From an uncultured Muribaculaceae bacterium (GTDB lineage: Bacteria; Bacteroidota; Bacteroidia; Bacteroidales; Muribaculaceae): DNA of 20,839 nucleotides. Shown here piece after piece: positions 14,686 through 20,839 of this stretch (position 1 is the stretch's first letter; every line of letters begins with the position of its first letter). The DNA is taken from contig CAJTQH010000019.1 of assembly GCA_910578305.1 (NCBI GenBank), positions 1 through 20,839 on the forward strand, written 5' to 3'. A program made the position numbers and the translations under genes. Below the pieces are notes generated by a model. That model saw only the letters and a list, made by a program, of their open reading frames with translations. It was not told the origin of the DNA and did not search any database.

Positions 14686-14720
14686 GCGGATGGCCGCCAT
14701 GCTGTCATGGAGCCATCCGC
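14686..14720 (-). terminator. Compound hairpin terminator after ddh
   Basis: Outer arms 14686-14694 and 14712-14720 (GCGGATGGC / GCCATCCGC) pair perfectly over 9 bp. After a small bulge, CCATG and CATGG pair over 5 bp around CTGT. On the minus strand the stem is followed by TCTTTTAT. It lies after the ddh stop and the small frame at 14745-14804, and should end the pta-ackA-ddh transcript. Confidence 0.75.
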
Positions 14721-14744
14721 AGAAATGTATTGCTGTAAGCGAGG

Positions 14745-14804
14745 TCAGTCTTCGCTTTTCAGATATCGGAGTGCTTTCAGATATTTGGTCATTCGGGTTG
14801 CCAT
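14745..14804 (-). CDS. Possible 19-aa amphipathic peptide between ddh and its terminator
   Basis: An ATG-TGA frame in the 3' tail of the ddh transcript encodes MATRMTKYLKALRYLKSED. It contains a near-repeat, KYLKALRYLK, with hydrophobic residues spaced as in an amphipathic helix and a net positive charge. It starts 35 bp after the ddh stop and ends 24 bp before the terminator stem. Codon choice resembles that of the neighbours. No family is recognised; a chance frame of this length is common, so this is tentative. Confidence 0.3.
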   Translation of the reverse strand: MATRMTKYLKALRYLKSED

Positions 14805-14839
14805 TTGTCGCGCTGCCCCGACCGATATGGTTGGGTGCG

Positions 14840-15736
14840 TTATACCAGATGGCGTATCAGCTCTTCGCGGTCGCCCGGCAGAAGATCGATCACAGGTATC
14901 TCTATCATGGTGTAGGCACCCGGACGCTGAAGCATCGAAGCGCGAGCCACACCCACGAGTATCTGAGCTGTAAGAGCGGGATTGTTGATGCTCATGTTGA
15001 ACTCGAAACGCTGGTTCTGAGTCTTGCCGCTCACGCCCTTGCGCACCATGTTCACGCCATGGCCCATGTCTTTCACGTCGTCCACCGAAGCCACGGCCAT
15101 CACATGGGTTTCGTCGGAAGCGAAGTACGGGTCTTCCTTCACGGCCTTGGCCACGTCTTCGAGCCGTGCGCCATCCTCAAGCTCCACATACACCATGCGG
15201 CGGTGTATGCCGGTGCCGAGCGGTATGGTCATCGACAGGGCGTTTTTCACGCCGGGTTTCGACTTCACACACACAGTGTGGCCCATGCTCATGCCGGGGC
15301 CGAAGTTTGTGTAGGTGATGCCCTTGGGAGCTGCTGCCTGAAGCAGAGCGCGCACCACAGAGTCGCTGCCCGGATCCCAACCGGCCGACACTATGGCCAC
15401 TGTGCCGTTGGCCTTGGCCACTTTGTCCAGGCGCGAGCGCAGATCGCATATCGACGTGTGGATGTCATATGAATCCACTGTGTTGATGCCTTGTGCCAGA
15501 TACACTTCGGCATATTTCTCCACTTCGCGAGTGGGGGTGCATAGTATTGCCACGTCCACTTTGCCGAGTTCTCTGATGTCAGTCACCACCTTGTAGGGAG
15601 TGAGTTCGGCAGGTATGTCCGATACGTTGCGGCGTACTATGCCTGCCACTTCAAAGTCCGGGGCTGCGGTCAGTGCGTCAAGCACAAAATGGCCGATATT
15701 GCCATAGCCCACAATGGCAGCTTTGATCTTTTTCAT
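14840..15736 (-). CDS. ddh: meso-Diaminopimelate dehydrogenase
   Basis: NADPH-dependent enzyme that makes meso-diaminopimelate from tetrahydrodipicolinate and ammonia in one step (EC 1.4.1.16), feeding lysine and peptidoglycan synthesis. The 298-aa protein begins with a Rossmann fold, AAIVGYGNIGHFVLDAL (about residues 7-23). Next come AILCTPTREVEKYAEVYLAQ, VDSYDIH and the substrate-pocket stretch VSAGWDPGSDSVVRALLQA (about 116-134). GPGMSMGHTVCVKSKPGVKNA and the C-terminal NQRFEFNMSINNPALTAQIL are typical of the family. It lies 45 bp after ackA on the same strand, with a 12-bp tandem repeat between them, and ends before a strong terminator. It may be co-transcribed with pta-ackA. Confidence 0.95.
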   Translation of the reverse strand: MKKIKAAIVGYGNIGHFVLDALTAAPDFEVAGIVRRNVSDIPAELTPYKVVTDIRELGKVDVAILCTPTREVEKYAEVYLAQGINTVDSYDIHTSICDLRSRLDKVAKANGTVAIVSAGWDPGSDSVVRALLQAAAPKGITYTNFGPGMSMGHTVCVKSKPGVKNALSMTIPLGTGIHRRMVYVELEDGARLEDVAKAVKEDPYFASDETHVMAVASVDDVKDMGHGVNMVRKGVSGKTQNQRFEFNMSINNPALTAQILVGVARASMLQRPGAYTMIEIPVIDLLPGDREELIRHLV

Positions 15737-15757
15737 TTAAGTAATTGAATTTGATTG

Positions 15758-15781
15758 TATGTATAAGTATATGTGTAAGTA
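15758..15781. repeat. 12-bp tandem repeat between ackA and ddh
   Basis: TATGTATAAGTA (15758-15769) and TATGTGTAAGTA (15770-15781) differ at one base and abut the ackA stop codon. No function is evident; it may have arisen by slippage. Confidence 0.75.
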
Positions 15782-16987
15782 TTATTCTTTGTGACTTACA
15801 ATGGCTTCGGTGTCACGGGCTATCATCAGTTCTTCATCTGTAGGTATCACTACCACCTTTACGCGTGAACCTGGAGCCGACAGGTCGGTTTCTGTGCCGC
15901 GTATGCGTGCATTCAGTTCGGTGTCTATCTCCACGCCCATGAACTTCAGCGGAGCGCACACGTTTTCTCGCACGCCGGTCTGGTTTTCGCCCACACCGCC
16001 GGTAAACACGATCACGTCGAGTCCGCCCATTTCGGCTGCATATGCGCCTATGTACTTGACGATGCGCTGCTCATACATGTCGAGTGCGAGCTTGGCCATC
16101 TCGTTGTTTTCTTTCACTGCCGATTCGATTTCACGCATGTCGCTCGACAATCCGCTTACTCCGGCCACGCCGCTCTCTTTGTTTATGATGCTCTGTAGCT
16201 GAGTAGCCGACAGATTGTGCTTTGTCATCAGGAATGTGAGCGCGCCAGGATCGACATCTCCCACTCGGGTGCCCATCATAAGACCTTCAGTCGGAGTCAG
16301 ACCCATGGAGGTGTCCACGCTGCGCCCGTTTAGCACGGCTGTTATCGAGCCGCCGTTGCCGATATGGCAGGTCACCATCTTGCAGTTTTCAAGATCGATG
16401 CCTAAAAATTCGGCTGCCCGCTGGCTTACATAGCGGTGGCTTGTGCCGTGAAATCCGTAGCGGCGCACACCGTCTTCCTTGTAATATTTGTAGGGGAGGG
16501 CATACATGTAGCTCTTGGCCGGCATTGTCTGATGGAATGCAGTGTCGAACACACCCACCTGAGGCACATCGGGCATTAGTGCGGTTATGGCCTCAATGCC
16601 GGTGATGTTGGCCGGATTGTGGAGCGGAGCCAGATCGTAGCAGTCCTTTACCTGCTGTATCACCTCGTCGGTTATAAGCACGCTCTTGCTGAACTTCTCG
16701 GCGCCGTGTACCACGCGGTGACCCACAGCGTCGATCTCATCGAAGCTCTTTATGCAGCCTGTTGTCGGATCGGTCAGATTTGCCAGAATAGCCTCCACAG
16801 CCTGTTTGTGATCGATATGGCCGAGTTCGGTTATGGCTTTGGAGCCGTCGGCCTGCTTGTATTTCAGAAATCCGTCGTCAAGACCTATCTTTTCTACTCC
16901 GCCTTCGGCAAGTGTGGCATCGTTGGATGTGTCGATGAGTTTGTATTTCACTGAACTGCTTCCGCAGTTGAGAACTAATATCTTCAT
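15782..16987 (-). CDS. ackA: Acetate kinase
   Basis: Converts acetyl phosphate and ADP to acetate and ATP, the ATP-yielding last step of acetate fermentation; reversible. The 401-aa length is typical. ASKHA-fold motifs are visible: VLNCGSSSVKYKL (about residues 4-16, phosphate 1 region), GHRVVHG (about 87-93), VFDTAFHQTMP, YGFHGTSHRYVS, TCHIGNGGSITAVLNGRSVDTSMG, and IVFTGGVGENQTGVRENV near the C-terminus. It starts 30 bp after pta stops, so the pair forms the classic pta-ackA operon, with ddh following. Confidence 0.97.
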   Translation of the reverse strand: MKILVLNCGSSSVKYKLIDTSNDATLAEGGVEKIGLDDGFLKYKQADGSKAITELGHIDHKQAVEAILANLTDPTTGCIKSFDEIDAVGHRVVHGAEKFSKSVLITDEVIQQVKDCYDLAPLHNPANITGIEAITALMPDVPQVGVFDTAFHQTMPAKSYMYALPYKYYKEDGVRRYGFHGTSHRYVSQRAAEFLGIDLENCKMVTCHIGNGGSITAVLNGRSVDTSMGLTPTEGLMMGTRVGDVDPGALTFLMTKHNLSATQLQSIINKESGVAGVSGLSSDMREIESAVKENNEMAKLALDMYEQRIVKYIGAYAAEMGGLDVIVFTGGVGENQTGVRENVCAPLKFMGVEIDTELNARIRGTETDLSAPGSRVKVVVIPTDEELMIARDTEAIVSHKE

Positions 16988-17017
16988 GATCGTATGATGG
17001 TGGTTGAAAGTGTGATA

Positions 17018-18034
17018 TTAATGATTGCTTTTCAGTCCTATGGCCTGATTACAGGTCATGATTATGGTTTTGTAGATGTCTTCGGGGAAGCATCCGCGCG
17101 AGAGGTCGTTGACCGGGGCTGCAAGACCCTGTAGCACGGGACCCACGGCCTGCACGTTGCCCAGACGCTGCACCAGCTTGTAGGCTATGTTGCCCACCTC
17201 AAGTGAGGGAAACACAAGCACGTTGGCGCGTCCGCTCAGCGGGCTGTTGGGGCTTTTTGTCAGAGCCACACCGGGCACTATTGCCGCATCTGCCTGCAAC
17301 TCTCCGTCGATGATGAGGTCGGGAGCCATCTCTTTGGCTATACTTGAGGCTTCTATCACCTTGTCCACACGCTCGTGTCGGGCACTGCCCTTGGTCGAGA
17401 AGCTCAGTATCGCCACACGCGGTTCTATGCCTGCTATGTCACGGGCGGTCTGCGCCGCCGATACAGCTATCTGTGCCAGCTGGCGTGCGTCGGGATCGGG
17501 CACCACGGCGCAGTCGGCAAATACCAGTATGCCGTCAGTGCCGAAGTTCACACCTTCGGGCAGAAGCATCAGAAATGCGCCTGACACCACATCTATGCCG
17601 GGCTGAGTCTTGATTACCTGAAATGCCGCACGAAGCACATTGCCTGTTGTGTTCATCGCGCCGGCCACCTGACCGTCGGCATCGCCGGCCTTCACCAGCA
17701 GGCATCCGAGATATAGCGGATTGGCAGTGGTGAGACGCGCTTCTTCCATGGTTATGCCCTTTTTCTTGCGAAGTTCGAAAAAGAGGGGCGCATATCGGTC
17801 TATCACCTTTTCGTCGGCAGGATTGATTATGGTGGCCTTGTCGATGTTCTCAAGTTTGAGTTCCTTGGCCATCTTGGTTATCTCTTCGGGATCGCCGATG
17901 AGGATTATCTGTGCCAGGCCGTCAGCTATGATGCGGTCGGCAGCCGTAAGTGTACGGGGTTCGGTGCCTTCAGGCAGCACAATCCGCTGTGGATTGGCCT
18001 TGGCACTGGCTGTAAGCTTTTCGAAAAGAGTCAT
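17018..18034 (-). CDS. pta: Phosphate acetyltransferase
   Basis: Transfers the acetyl group from acetyl-CoA to phosphate, giving acetyl phosphate for acetate kinase. The 338-aa protein is the short, single-domain form (PTA_PTB domain only), without the N-terminal regulatory domain of E. coli Pta. Recognisable stretches are RIVLPEGTEPRTLTAADRII (about residues 17-36), GILVFADCAVVPDPDARQLA, AILSFSTKGSARH, DGELQADAAIVPGVA, and the C-terminal VLVFPSLEVGNIAYKLVQRL. It is the first gene of pta-ackA(-ddh). A -7 element lies 35 bp upstream of its ATG, and a 12-bp palindrome lies a further 21 bp upstream. Confidence 0.96.
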   Translation of the reverse strand: MTLFEKLTASAKANPQRIVLPEGTEPRTLTAADRIIADGLAQIILIGDPEEITKMAKELKLENIDKATIINPADEKVIDRYAPLFFELRKKKGITMEEARLTTANPLYLGCLLVKAGDADGQVAGAMNTTGNVLRAAFQVIKTQPGIDVVSGAFLMLLPEGVNFGTDGILVFADCAVVPDPDARQLAQIAVSAAQTARDIAGIEPRVAILSFSTKGSARHERVDKVIEASSIAKEMAPDLIIDGELQADAAIVPGVALTKSPNSPLSGRANVLVFPSLEVGNIAYKLVQRLGNVQAVGPVLQGLAAPVNDLSRGCFPEDIYKTIIMTCNQAIGLKSNH

Positions 18035-18069
18035 GGTGTTATTTCGATTTTTTTTGAATTTTGATTACG

Positions 18070-18077
18070 CAAAATTA
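18070..18077 (-). promoter_or_regulatory. Bacteroidetes -7 element for pta-ackA
   Basis: On the minus strand this reads TAATTTTG, an exact TAnnTTTG match, 35 bp before the pta ATG. There is no clear -33 element, which is compatible with activator-dependent initiation. Confidence 0.5.
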
Positions 18078-18098
18078 TAAAAATGTTTGGTGTATTTG

Positions 18099-18110
18099 CG
18101 CATATATGCG
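18099..18110. promoter_or_regulatory. 12-bp palindrome upstream of the pta promoter
   Basis: CGCATATATGCG is a perfect 12-bp palindrome centred about 40 bp upstream of the inferred pta transcription start, where an activator site overlapping a missing -33 element would be expected. The binding protein is unknown. Confidence 0.4.
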
Positions 18111-18236
18111 ATAAAAAATATTTAACCGCGCACATCCTTTTTGCACCGGATTTTACCCTGTGCGGCAGAACCATTAGGTGCGCTGGCGCGTTGATAAGTC
18201 AAACGCATGTTTCAATACTGATAATACTTTAATGTT

Positions 18237-18392
18237 ATGAACCGACGCAATAACCGTAAACGCAATAAGACTCAGGTGTGGATATCCATCGGGGCTGTGG
18301 TGCTGATACTACTCCTTATTATATGGCTCACCATGGCCGATATGGCAGGAGACACCGATGTCAATGCCATAATGCCGCTGGTACTTCCGTGA
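18237..18392 (+). CDS. Small single-pass membrane protein, 51 aa
   Basis: An ATG-TGA frame of 52 codons. Residues 1-12 are strongly basic (MNRRNNRKRNKT), residues 14-32 form one very hydrophobic helix (VWISIGAVVLILLLIIWLT), and the tail (33-51) is acidic then apolar (ADMAGDTDVNAIMPLVLP). By the positive-inside rule the N-terminus should be cytoplasmic. The composition, the sharp charge asymmetry and the strong terminator 27 bp after the stop argue that it is real. No family or function is recognised. It is divergent from pta (202 bp between starts) and convergent with rplS. No exact -7 element was found upstream. Confidence 0.65.
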   Translation: MNRRNNRKRNKTQVWISIGAVVLILLLIIWLTMADMAGDTDVNAIMPLVLP

Positions 18393-18419
18393 TGCCTCAT
18401 GAGTCATCGCATATATACA

Positions 18420-18462
18420 ATAAAAATCCCCGGACTCATTTTGTGAGGCTGGGGATTTTTAT
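18420..18462. terminator. Strong bidirectional hairpin terminator
   Basis: Arms 18420-18431 and 18451-18462 (ATAAAAATCCCC / GGGGATTTTTAT) pair perfectly over 12 bp. Inner pairing adds CTCA/TGAG around a TTTTG loop. A and T tracts on both sides give U runs in either direction. It serves the small membrane protein gene (+) and rplS (-). Confidence 0.85.
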
Positions 18463-18485
18463 GAGGTAATAATTCGAGCGGTACA

Positions 18486-18842
18486 TTACTTCTTGACTAC
18501 GCGACGCTCTTTGATACGAGCTTTCTTGCCTGTGAGTTTGCGCAGATAGTAAAGTTTTGCACGACGTACTTTACCGAACTTGTTGACGGTGATAGAGTCG
18601 ATAAACGGCGATTCGATGGGGAAGATACGTTCTACTCCGATGTTGTCGCTCATCTTGCGCACTGTGAAACGCTTCTTGTCACCTTCGCCCGCAATCTTGA
18701 TTACCACACCGCGGTACTGCTGGATACGTTCCTTGTTACCTTCTTTGATGCGATAGGCTACGGTGATGGTATCACCGGGGCCGAATTCGGGATGTGTCTT
18801 GCCGGTAGCGAATGCTTCTTCGGCAACCTTGATTAAATCCAT
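18486..18842 (-). CDS. rplS: 50S ribosomal protein L19
   Basis: Ribosomal protein L19, located at the interface between the large and small ribosomal subunits. The 118-aa protein covers the whole family: FGPGDTITVAYRIKEGNKER (about residues 20-39), QQYRGVVIKIAGEGDKKRFTVRK, the signature GVERIFPIESPFIDSITV (about 69-86), and the basic tail VRRAKLYYLRKLTGKKARIKER. It is monocistronic here, with its own promoter overlapping the end of tatC and a strong terminator after it. Unlike in many bacteria, it is not next to trmD, rimM or rpsP. Confidence 0.98.
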   Translation of the reverse strand: MDLIKVAEEAFATGKTHPEFGPGDTITVAYRIKEGNKERIQQYRGVVIKIAGEGDKKRFTVRKMSDNIGVERIFPIESPFIDSITVNKFGKVRRAKLYYLRKLTGKKARIKERRVVKK

Positions 18843-18885
18843 TTCTCTTTTTATAATTAAAATGTTAACACTGACCGCAATATTC

Positions 18886-18903
18886 GCAGGCTGCTTGTCC
18901 TGC
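18886..18903 (-). promoter_or_regulatory. Hairpin in the rplS leader
   Basis: GCAGG (18886-18890) and CCTGC (18899-18903) pair around an 8-nt loop in the roughly 75-nt predicted rplS 5' leader. Ribosomal-protein leaders often bind their own protein, so this is a candidate autoregulatory element; five base pairs alone are weak evidence. Confidence 0.3.
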
Positions 18904-18924
18904 CAGAGATTACGGAATCGGCTG

Positions 18925-18955
18925 CAAAGTTACAACTTTTCCTCAAACCATGCAA
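18925..18955 (-). promoter_or_regulatory. Bacteroidetes promoter for rplS
   Basis: On the minus strand TAACTTTG (18932-18925) matches TAnnTTTG exactly, with TTG (18955-18953) 20 bp upstream. The -33 element abuts the tatC stop codon. Confidence 0.6.
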
Positions 18956-19783
18956 TCAATCCGCTAAATAATTTTCACCATCCGCAAAATCGTCTATTCC
19001 CGCCGATACTCTGCGCACCACGTGGATGCTGATCTCGTAGAGCATATACAGCGGCATCGCCACTAATATGAGCGACATCACATCGGGCGGTGTGATTATG
19101 GCCGACAGAAGCATTATGGCCAACAGAGCATGCCTGCGGTAGCTGACCATGAACGAACTTTGCAGAATGCCGATGCGTGCCAGCACGTAGGCTATCACCG
19201 GCAACTGAAACACCAGGCCCATCATCAGCGTGAGTGTCACAAACGAGCTTATGTAGCTGTCGAGCGTTATCATGCTGTGCACCGACGAAGCCACAGAGTA
19301 TGTGCCTAAAAATCTGAACGACACCGGAAACAGCACATAATAGCTCATAAGCACCCCGGCCACAAACAGCATATACACCATCGCCACTATTCCGGTCGAG
19401 TATTTTCGCTCGCTTTCAAGCAGCGCCGGAGCTACAAATCCGTATAGCTCAAACACTATGTAAGGCGATGCGAGCAGCAGGCCTAAATAGAGCGACGTTG
19501 AGATGTGGGTCATGAACTGCGATGACAGGTCGGTGGCAATGAGATCGACGTGAAATTTGTCGAACACAAAGTCACTGCCCATGCTGTGGAGTACATTTTC
19601 TATCGCGCGATACGTCACGAAGTTCCAGTCCGACGGCGCAAGTATGAGATCAAATGTCAGATCCTTGAAGATGAATATTACTATGGCCAGACTAAAAATC
19701 ACGCCGGCTATGCGAAACAGCATCTTTCGGAGCACTTCAAGATGTCCTCCGAAAGTCAGCATGGCCTCACTGTCGTTGCTCAT
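18956..19783 (-). CDS. tatC: Twin-arginine translocase subunit TatC
   Basis: Core receptor of the Tat system, which binds twin-arginine signal peptides and exports folded proteins across the inner membrane. The 275-aa protein has the six expected transmembrane segments. Conserved parts are the N-terminal MLTFGGHLEVLRK (family F..HL.ELR pattern), TSLYLGLLLASPYIVFELYG with the Phe-Glu pair, FVAPALLESERKY in the loop, GLVFQLPVIAYVL, and SAIITPPDVMSLILVAMPLY. ATG 19783 overlaps the tatA end by 17 bp; an internal ATG at 19762 would leave a 4-bp gap instead. It is the last gene of the putative CXXX-maturase/tat operon. Confidence 0.95.
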   Translation of the reverse strand: MSNDSEAMLTFGGHLEVLRKMLFRIAGVIFSLAIVIFIFKDLTFDLILAPSDWNFVTYRAIENVLHSMGSDFVFDKFHVDLIATDLSSQFMTHISTSLYLGLLLASPYIVFELYGFVAPALLESERKYSTGIVAMVYMLFVAGVLMSYYVLFPVSFRFLGTYSVASSVHSMITLDSYISSFVTLTLMMGLVFQLPVIAYVLARIGILQSSFMVSYRRHALLAIMLLSAIITPPDVMSLILVAMPLYMLYEISIHVVRRVSAGIDDFADGENYLAD

Positions 19784-19985
19784 CGTCGGGAGTGTTTCCT
19801 TCGCTTTTATCCGGTGTGTCGTCGGGGCTGTTGGGGTGACTGGGCTCGTTCATACCTTCTTTGAATTCCTTGACTCCCTTGCCGAGTCCGCGCATCATTT
19901 CGGGGAGTTTCTTGCCGCCGAAAAGCAGCAGCGCGAGACCGCCTACGAGCAATAGTTCGGTTGTACCTATAAAACAGAGTGTCAT
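19767..19985 (-). CDS. tatA: Twin-arginine translocase subunit TatA/TatE
   Basis: A 72-aa pore-forming Tat component with an N-terminal transmembrane helix (about residues 5-21, FIGTTELLLVGGLALLLF), the FGGKKLPEMMRGLGKG hinge and amphipathic helix, and a polar acidic tail rich in Asp, Pro and Ser. FGxxKLPE is the family signature. With a single TatA-type gene beside tatC, a minimal TatAC translocase is likely. Its start codon overlaps the stop of the upstream gene as ATGA (19985-19982), indicating translational coupling to the CXXX-system small protein. Confidence 0.94.
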   Translation of the reverse strand: MTLCFIGTTELLLVGGLALLLFGGKKLPEMMRGLGKGVKEFKEGMNEPSHPNSPDDTPDKSEGNTPDDEQRQ

Positions 19986-20257
19986 GGCGTCACAAGATAA
20001 ATGTCACACGTACTGAAGTCTATCTCCCAATTGCCGTCATCGGCCGATTCCCATTGATATTTCTTGGCCATGCGGTCCCACCACTCCTGAAATTTCGTGC
20101 CTGTTTCGCCCAAGTCTTTTATCAGGCGTTCGTAAAGTTCGGTATTGTCGGCTGTGAGTATTCTGGCCAATTCGTTGAGGCCGTTGCGGCGCTCGAACAG
20201 CGCCTGTATCTCGTCACGCTCTTGCGGCGTGACATGTCCTGTTTTCTTCTTTGTCAT
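19982..20257 (-). CDS. CXXX repeat peptide modification system small protein
   Basis: A 91-aa protein that I recognise as the small partner called CXXX repeat peptide modification system protein in NCBI annotation of Bacteroidales; its biochemical role is not known. The first part is charged and helical (TPQERDEIQALFERRNGLNE, from about residue 10), then LYERLIKDLGETGTKFQEWW, and a C-terminal segment DGNWEIDFSTCDIYL with the only cysteine. No signal peptide or membrane helix, so it is cytoplasmic. It starts 21 bp after the maturase gene and its TGA overlaps the tatA ATG, so it is tightly coupled on both sides. The name is from recognition, not from a search. Confidence 0.65.
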   Translation of the reverse strand: MTKKKTGHVTPQERDEIQALFERRNGLNELARILTADNTELYERLIKDLGETGTKFQEWWDRMAKKYQWESADDGNWEIDFSTCDIYLVTP

Positions 20258-20278
20258 GTTGTTATTATGGATTTTCAG

Positions 20279-20839
20279 TTAATTCTTGCTCATCACGTAT
20301 TCAAACGGGTCGTTATAGTCCAGTTCCGCGATAGTGCACTCGGGCAGAAAGTCGCCGTGCTGGCGTATGGATGCGAGTAGTCGGCGCGAAGCCTCACGTT
20401 CGGTGTGAGCCATGACGCATTGTTCGTGCGATGGGGTGTTGACCTCTAATGTAGTGCGTTGGTTGAGCCACACGCAGCGGCGGCAATGCCATGCGTCGCA
20501 GTTGCGGCATATCGGGGCATGGTCGAGGCGGTAGAGTTGAGGATTCTTTATGTCGATACCGTCGGCCACTGAGCCCACGGGGCTGTCGCCGGAGTAGTAG
20601 AATGCCGGGCAGATGTAAAAATGTCCGTCGGGTGCAAGGGTCAGCGATTCCCACCCCGCATTGCAGTTGTTCATTGCCGAAAGCATCAATCTGTCGGTAA
20701 GCATATTCACCTGTACCGCATGCCCTCCGACATATTCATCCTTTACTATCGTGGCAATATTGTCAAGCACCGATTGATACTGCTCTGCTGTCGCATCGCT
20801 GAAATGCTCCGTATCGCGTACTGCCACATTCAGTCGCGA
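20279..20839 (-). CDS. CXXX repeat peptide maturase (radical SAM/SPASM type), C-terminal part
   Basis: The frame is open at the window edge; the 186 residues seen are the C-terminal part. A SPASM-like cluster-binding domain is visible: NNCNAGWESLTLAPDGHFYICP has the typical Cys...DG-x4-Cys pattern, followed by CRNCDAWHCRRC (a CxxCxxxxCxxC set) and a last Cys in NTPSHEQCVMAH. SPASM domains carry auxiliary Fe-S clusters in enzymes that modify ribosomally made peptides. WLNQRTTLEVNTPSHEQC and DFLPECTIAELDYNDPFEY near the end are, by recollection, characteristic of the CXXX repeat peptide maturase family of Bacteroidales. The radical SAM domain itself, and its CxxxCxxC motif, would be outside the window. 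The CXXX-repeat precursor gene is probably nearby, also outside. A GTG at 20827 is internal and not the start. Confidence 0.75.
   Translation of the reverse strand, partial: SRLNVAVRDTEHFSDATAEQYQSVLDNIATIVKDEYVGGHAVQVNMLTDRLMLSAMNNCNAGWESLTLAPDGHFYICPAFYYSGDSPVGSVADGIDIKNPQLYRLDHAPICRNCDAWHCRRCVWLNQRTTLEVNTPSHEQCVMAHTEREASRRLLASIRQHGDFLPECTIAELDYNDPFEYVMSKN

Noticed and set aside
14612..15472. 286-codon plus-strand frame
   Set aside because: It is antisense to ddh, very rich in His and Ala, and has no family resemblance. ddh on the minus strand is unambiguous.
20491..20839. GTG at 20827 as the start of a 182-aa protein
   Set aside because: The frame continues without a stop to the window edge and the protein begins mid-domain, so it is the 3' part of a larger gene.

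Overview
The window looks like ordinary chromosome of a gut-type Bacteroidales bacterium, most like Muribaculaceae (Duncaniella/Muribaculum-like) or a close relative. The evidence is the gene content: a coenzyme-B12-type ribonucleotide reductase, a GldB-like lipoprotein, an Amidase_3-SPOR / MCE pair, meso-diaminopimelate dehydrogenase and a CXXX-repeat peptide maturation pair. Many genes are also preceded by the Bacteroidetes -7 promoter element TAnnTTTG and lack clear Shine-Dalgarno sites. The genus is an inference and was not tested by any search.

Layout. 1-1874 (-): 5' two-thirds of class II ribonucleotide reductase (nrdJ), divergent from a nitroreductase (1985-2749 +). 2702-5594: a membrane acyltransferase (-), a Crp/Fnr-type regulator (+) divergent from it, and a second acyltransferase (+), ending at a perfect 20-bp hairpin terminator. 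5703-7094 (-): dnaA, with a 365-bp AT-rich non-coding stretch upstream holding one consensus DnaA box. 7460-9505 (-): cell-wall amidase followed by an MCE/MlaD-like protein. 9649-11414 (+): GldB-like lipoprotein and a thioredoxin-fold protein without its cysteines. 11491-13256 (-): DUF2007 protein and glutamine synthetase, with a terminator-like hairpin between their promoter and the first start codon. 13521-14629 (-): DUF59/SufT-like protein and an LpxH-type phosphatase. 14745-18034 (-): pta, ackA, ddh and a possible 19-residue peptide, ending at a compound terminator. 18237-18392 (+): a 51-aa membrane microprotein. 18486-18842 (-): rplS. 18956-20839 (-): a putative operon of a CXXX-repeat peptide maturase (truncated by the window edge), its small partner protein, tatA and tatC.

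How the genes work together. Most of the window is housekeeping: replication initiation, deoxynucleotide supply, acetate-forming ATP synthesis, nitrogen assimilation, lipid A and peptidoglycan metabolism, Fe-S assembly, translation and protein export. The most unusual item is at the right edge. Two genes of a poorly characterised peptide-modification (RiPP-type) system run directly, through an ATGA start/stop overlap, into the twin-arginine translocase genes tatA and tatC. This suggests, but does not prove, a functional link between peptide maturation and Tat export. Other points of interest are regulatory: a candidate attenuator ahead of glutamine synthetase, palindromes beside the pta and redoxin promoters, inferred near-leaderless divergent promoters, and a 24-bp duplication of a translation start region. 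No tRNA, rRNA, CRISPR array, insertion sequence or prophage was seen.
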